Below are positions 12,780-14,202 of a stretch of 14,202 nt of DNA, piece after piece. The notes beneath the pieces were generated by a model. It made no database searches and was not told the DNA's origin. It was given only the letters and a program-made list of their open reading frames with translations. Position numbers and translations under genes: made by a program. Every line of letters starts with the position of its first letter. The first letter of the stretch is position 1. This DNA comes from an uncultured Lachnospiraceae bacterium. GTDB lineage: Bacteria; Bacillota; Clostridia; Lachnospirales; Lachnospiraceae. The stretch covers positions 1 to 14,202 of the forward strand of contig CAKZZH010000094.1 in the NCBI GenBank assembly GCA_937885345.1. Direction: 5' to 3'.

Positions 12780-14171
12780 TCAGCCTCTGTATTTTATGAT
12801 CTGCAGTGAATTGCCATCCTTTGAATTAAGTTCAAAGCTTCTCACCTGTTCGTAATCAGCTCTCACCTTCGCGGCGCGCACAAGCTCGCCGCCGTATGGT
12901 CCGTAGATAATGCACACGCCGCCGCTTTTTATGATCGTAGCGGTCTTATCGAGGAATCTTCGGATATAATCCGCGCGTCCCTCGCTTATTACGGGCATAT
13001 CGGTTATCAGCTCATCAAACAGGTATTCAGTGGTAAAATCAAAATAATCTCTGTGTATATAATTAACCTCGACATGCGCAGCAGCGCTGTTATGCTTTGC
13101 ACCCTCTATCGCATCGCCGAAAGTATCGATGCCGTACATATATCTGCATTTTACCGCTTTGGAGCGCTCAATAAGAAGCGTTCCGACGCCGCAGAACGGG
13201 TCGATCACCTGCGCGCCCCGAGCAAGGTATTCCTTCGCAAGATTCACTACGCAGGCTGCATTTACGGGCGTCATGGACCCTGCAACATATTCTTTGCGGT
13301 AACGGAATCTCGCATCAGGCATGCCCGGAAGGATAAGCAGCGGAAAATACATTCCTTCCTTGTTCCTGTAAAGCTTGATCTCAGCGTCATAATCCGAAGG
13401 GCTGTTAACAAGCGCACCACCGGAAAGCGCCTCCATCTCCATCGCAAGCTGCCTTATATCCTCGTTAGCACTGATACGGAAACGATACGCACTTTGCGTA
13501 TCACTTATAAGGCACTCACGCATTATATCGATAAAATCTCCGCATGCAAGCGCCTTTGCAAGCTGAGTCTTACCTACACCTGTAGGTCCAAGAAAAATAA
13601 ATGAACCGATAGGATGCTTTGGAGAAGAAATGCCTGCACGACTTCTTCTTATTGCACCGGAAATAAGATGCACTGCATCATTCTGACCGATTACGGTTTT
13701 ATGCATTTCTTCTTCCATGTGGATAAGGCGAGCTGTTTCAGAAGAATCAAGCTGATCCACAGGAATACCTGTCATGTCAGAAATAATGTGGCATATATCT
13801 GCACTTGTTACATGCAGTTTTGCAGGATTTCCGTTTTCTGCCCAATACTGTTCCATTTCCTCAAGTCTGCGCTTAAGTTCTACTACCTTGTCACGAACCA
13901 GAGCCGCATTTTCGTATTCCTGATTTCTTACAAGATTCTTTTTTTCTTCAACAAGTTCTGCAATTTTAGCTTCCAGTTCAACCAGTTCCTGAGGCTTGTT
14001 TTCTTCAAGAATTTTTTTCTGTGCACCGGCTTCATCCAGAATGTCTATTGCCTTATCAGGAAGGCTCCGCTCCGGAATATAGCGGCGTGAAAGCTTTACA
14101 ATTACAGGAATAACATCATCATCATAGATAATTCCGTGGAATTTTTCGTACTGTCCCTTAATTCCTGTCAA
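12780..14171 (-). CDS. Chimeric ORF: ClpC internal segment joined in frame to the C-terminal half of a TRM11/UPF0020-like methyltransferase
   Basis: A continuous 463-codon frame opened by TTG at 14171. Residues 1-209 are ClpC-like. Residues from about 210 on are a SAM-dependent methyltransferase with motif I VIDPFCGVGTLLIERS (322-337), the TPVNAACVVNLA helix just before it (301-312), and a motif IV position reading LITDMP (388-393). Enzymes of this group methylate tRNA or rRNA guanosines, usually with an N-terminal substrate-binding part that is missing here. The join falls at 13545-13565, right after the ClpC Walker A. There is no real start: a TGA precedes the ClpC frame. The methyltransferase part matches the base composition of the rest of the window; the ClpC part is more AT-rich. 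Most likely the native methyltransferase gene is truncated by an assembly or recombination join, so the fusion protein should not be taken at face value. Confidence 0.7.
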   Translation of the reverse strand: MTGIKGQYEKFHGIIYDDDVIPVIVKLSRRYIPERSLPDKAIDILDEAGAQKKILEENKPQELVELEAKIAELVEEKKNLVRNQEYENAALVRDKVVELKRRLEEMEQYWAENGNPAKLHVTSADICHIISDMTGIPVDQLDSSETARLIHMEEEMHKTVIGQNDAVHLISGAIRRSRAGISSPKHPIGSFIFLGPTGVGKTQLAKALACGDFIDIMRECLISDTQSAYRFRISANEDIRQLAMEMEALSGGALVNSPSDYDAEIKLYRNKEGMYFPLLILPGMPDARFRYRKEYVAGSMTPVNAACVVNLAKEYLARGAQVIDPFCGVGTLLIERSKAVKCRYMYGIDTFGDAIEGAKHNSAAAHVEVNYIHRDYFDFTTEYLFDELITDMPVISEGRADYIRRFLDKTATIIKSGGVCIIYGPYGGELVRAAKVRADYEQVRSFELNSKDGNSLQIIKYRG

Positions 14172-14180
14172 GATATTTCA
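13546..14180 (-). pseudogene. clpC: Internal fragment of clpC (end of AAA domain 1 to Walker A of AAA domain 2)
   Basis: The peptide begins NILTGIKGQYEKFHG at 14180 and contains YIPERSLPDKAIDILDEAGA, the end of the first AAA domain. Next comes a UVR-type middle segment (about 65-108), with EYENAALVRDKVVELKRRLEEM in its centre. DMTGIPVDQL and HKTVIGQNDAV follow, then IGSFIFLGPTGVGKTQLAKALA, which is Walker A of the second AAA domain. ClpC is the unfoldase partner of ClpP. The N domain, most of AAA1 and everything after the second Walker A are missing. The 22 bases beyond 14180 are AT-rich and not ClpC-like. Such a slice cannot be a functional unfoldase. Confidence 0.8.
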
Positions 14181-14202
14181 TAAAAATTATAACTAATTAT
14201 AT

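Noticed and set aside
1..14202. CRISPR array or insertion sequence
   Set aside because: No regularly spaced direct repeats and no transposase-like protein or terminal repeats were found on reading; the only notable repeats are the tRNA inverted copy and the tandem operator palindromes.

Overview
This 14.2 kb window looks like chromosome of a low- to mid-GC Firmicute, most likely a Lachnospiraceae-type Clostridium relative from a gut or rumen community. The reasons are strong AAGGAGG ribosome-binding sites, tRNA genes without encoded CCA, the Clostridia-typical families DUF3793, DUF4418 and DUF6273, a RibU gene under an FMN riboswitch, and a mannanase-type GH26 enzyme. Family names come from motif recognition by eye; no database was searched. 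Both ends of the window lie inside broken genes, so it may be a whole assembly contig.

Left part (1-1560, + strand): the last codons of a probable type I restriction-modification methyltransferase are followed 13 bases later by a DUF3800 gene. An ATGA overlap then couples this to a 169-residue protein that resembles BECR-fold (RelE/barnase-like) nucleases. This reads as a defence cassette. Downstream is a strong orphan promoter that runs into two hairpin terminators with no open frame, a possible small RNA. A stand-alone cytoplasmic GH26 glycosidase (1668-2642) follows with its own promoter, ribosome-binding site and terminator.

Middle part (2698-7557, - strand): five genes in the transcription order DUF4418, DUF6273, FtsX-type permease, FtsX-type permease, LolD/MacB-type ATPase form a compact operon for an uncharacterised transporter. 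Directly upstream is a three-tRNA cluster: Ser(UGA), Gly(CCC), Ser(GGA). It has a good promoter, a terminator-like hairpin between the first two tRNAs, and a trailer carrying an inverted 23-base copy of the last tRNA's T-arm region. No separate promoter for the transporter operon is evident, so read-through from the tRNA unit is possible.

Right part (7775-10692, - strand): DUF3793 and flavodoxin form a small operon whose -10 box sits inside one of two tandem AGTTAG-N6-CTAACY palindromes. These look like binding sites for a metal-responsive repressor of the DtxR/IdeR type. Upstream, an FMN riboswitch controls a RibU riboflavin-uptake gene and probably the MgtC-like gene 28 bases after it. Flavodoxin (FMN-dependent, usually made under iron limitation) beside riboflavin uptake suggests a flavin/iron-economy neighbourhood.

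Right end (10702-14202, - strand): a GAF/PAS-like-GGDEF-EAL cyclic-di-GMP protein lies 11 bases downstream of a continuous ORF that joins an internal slice of ClpC to the C-terminal half of an RNA/DNA methyltransferase. The two halves differ in base composition and the clpC slice is cut at both ends. This is either an assembly chimera at a contig end or a real recombination product, and is the first thing to verify.
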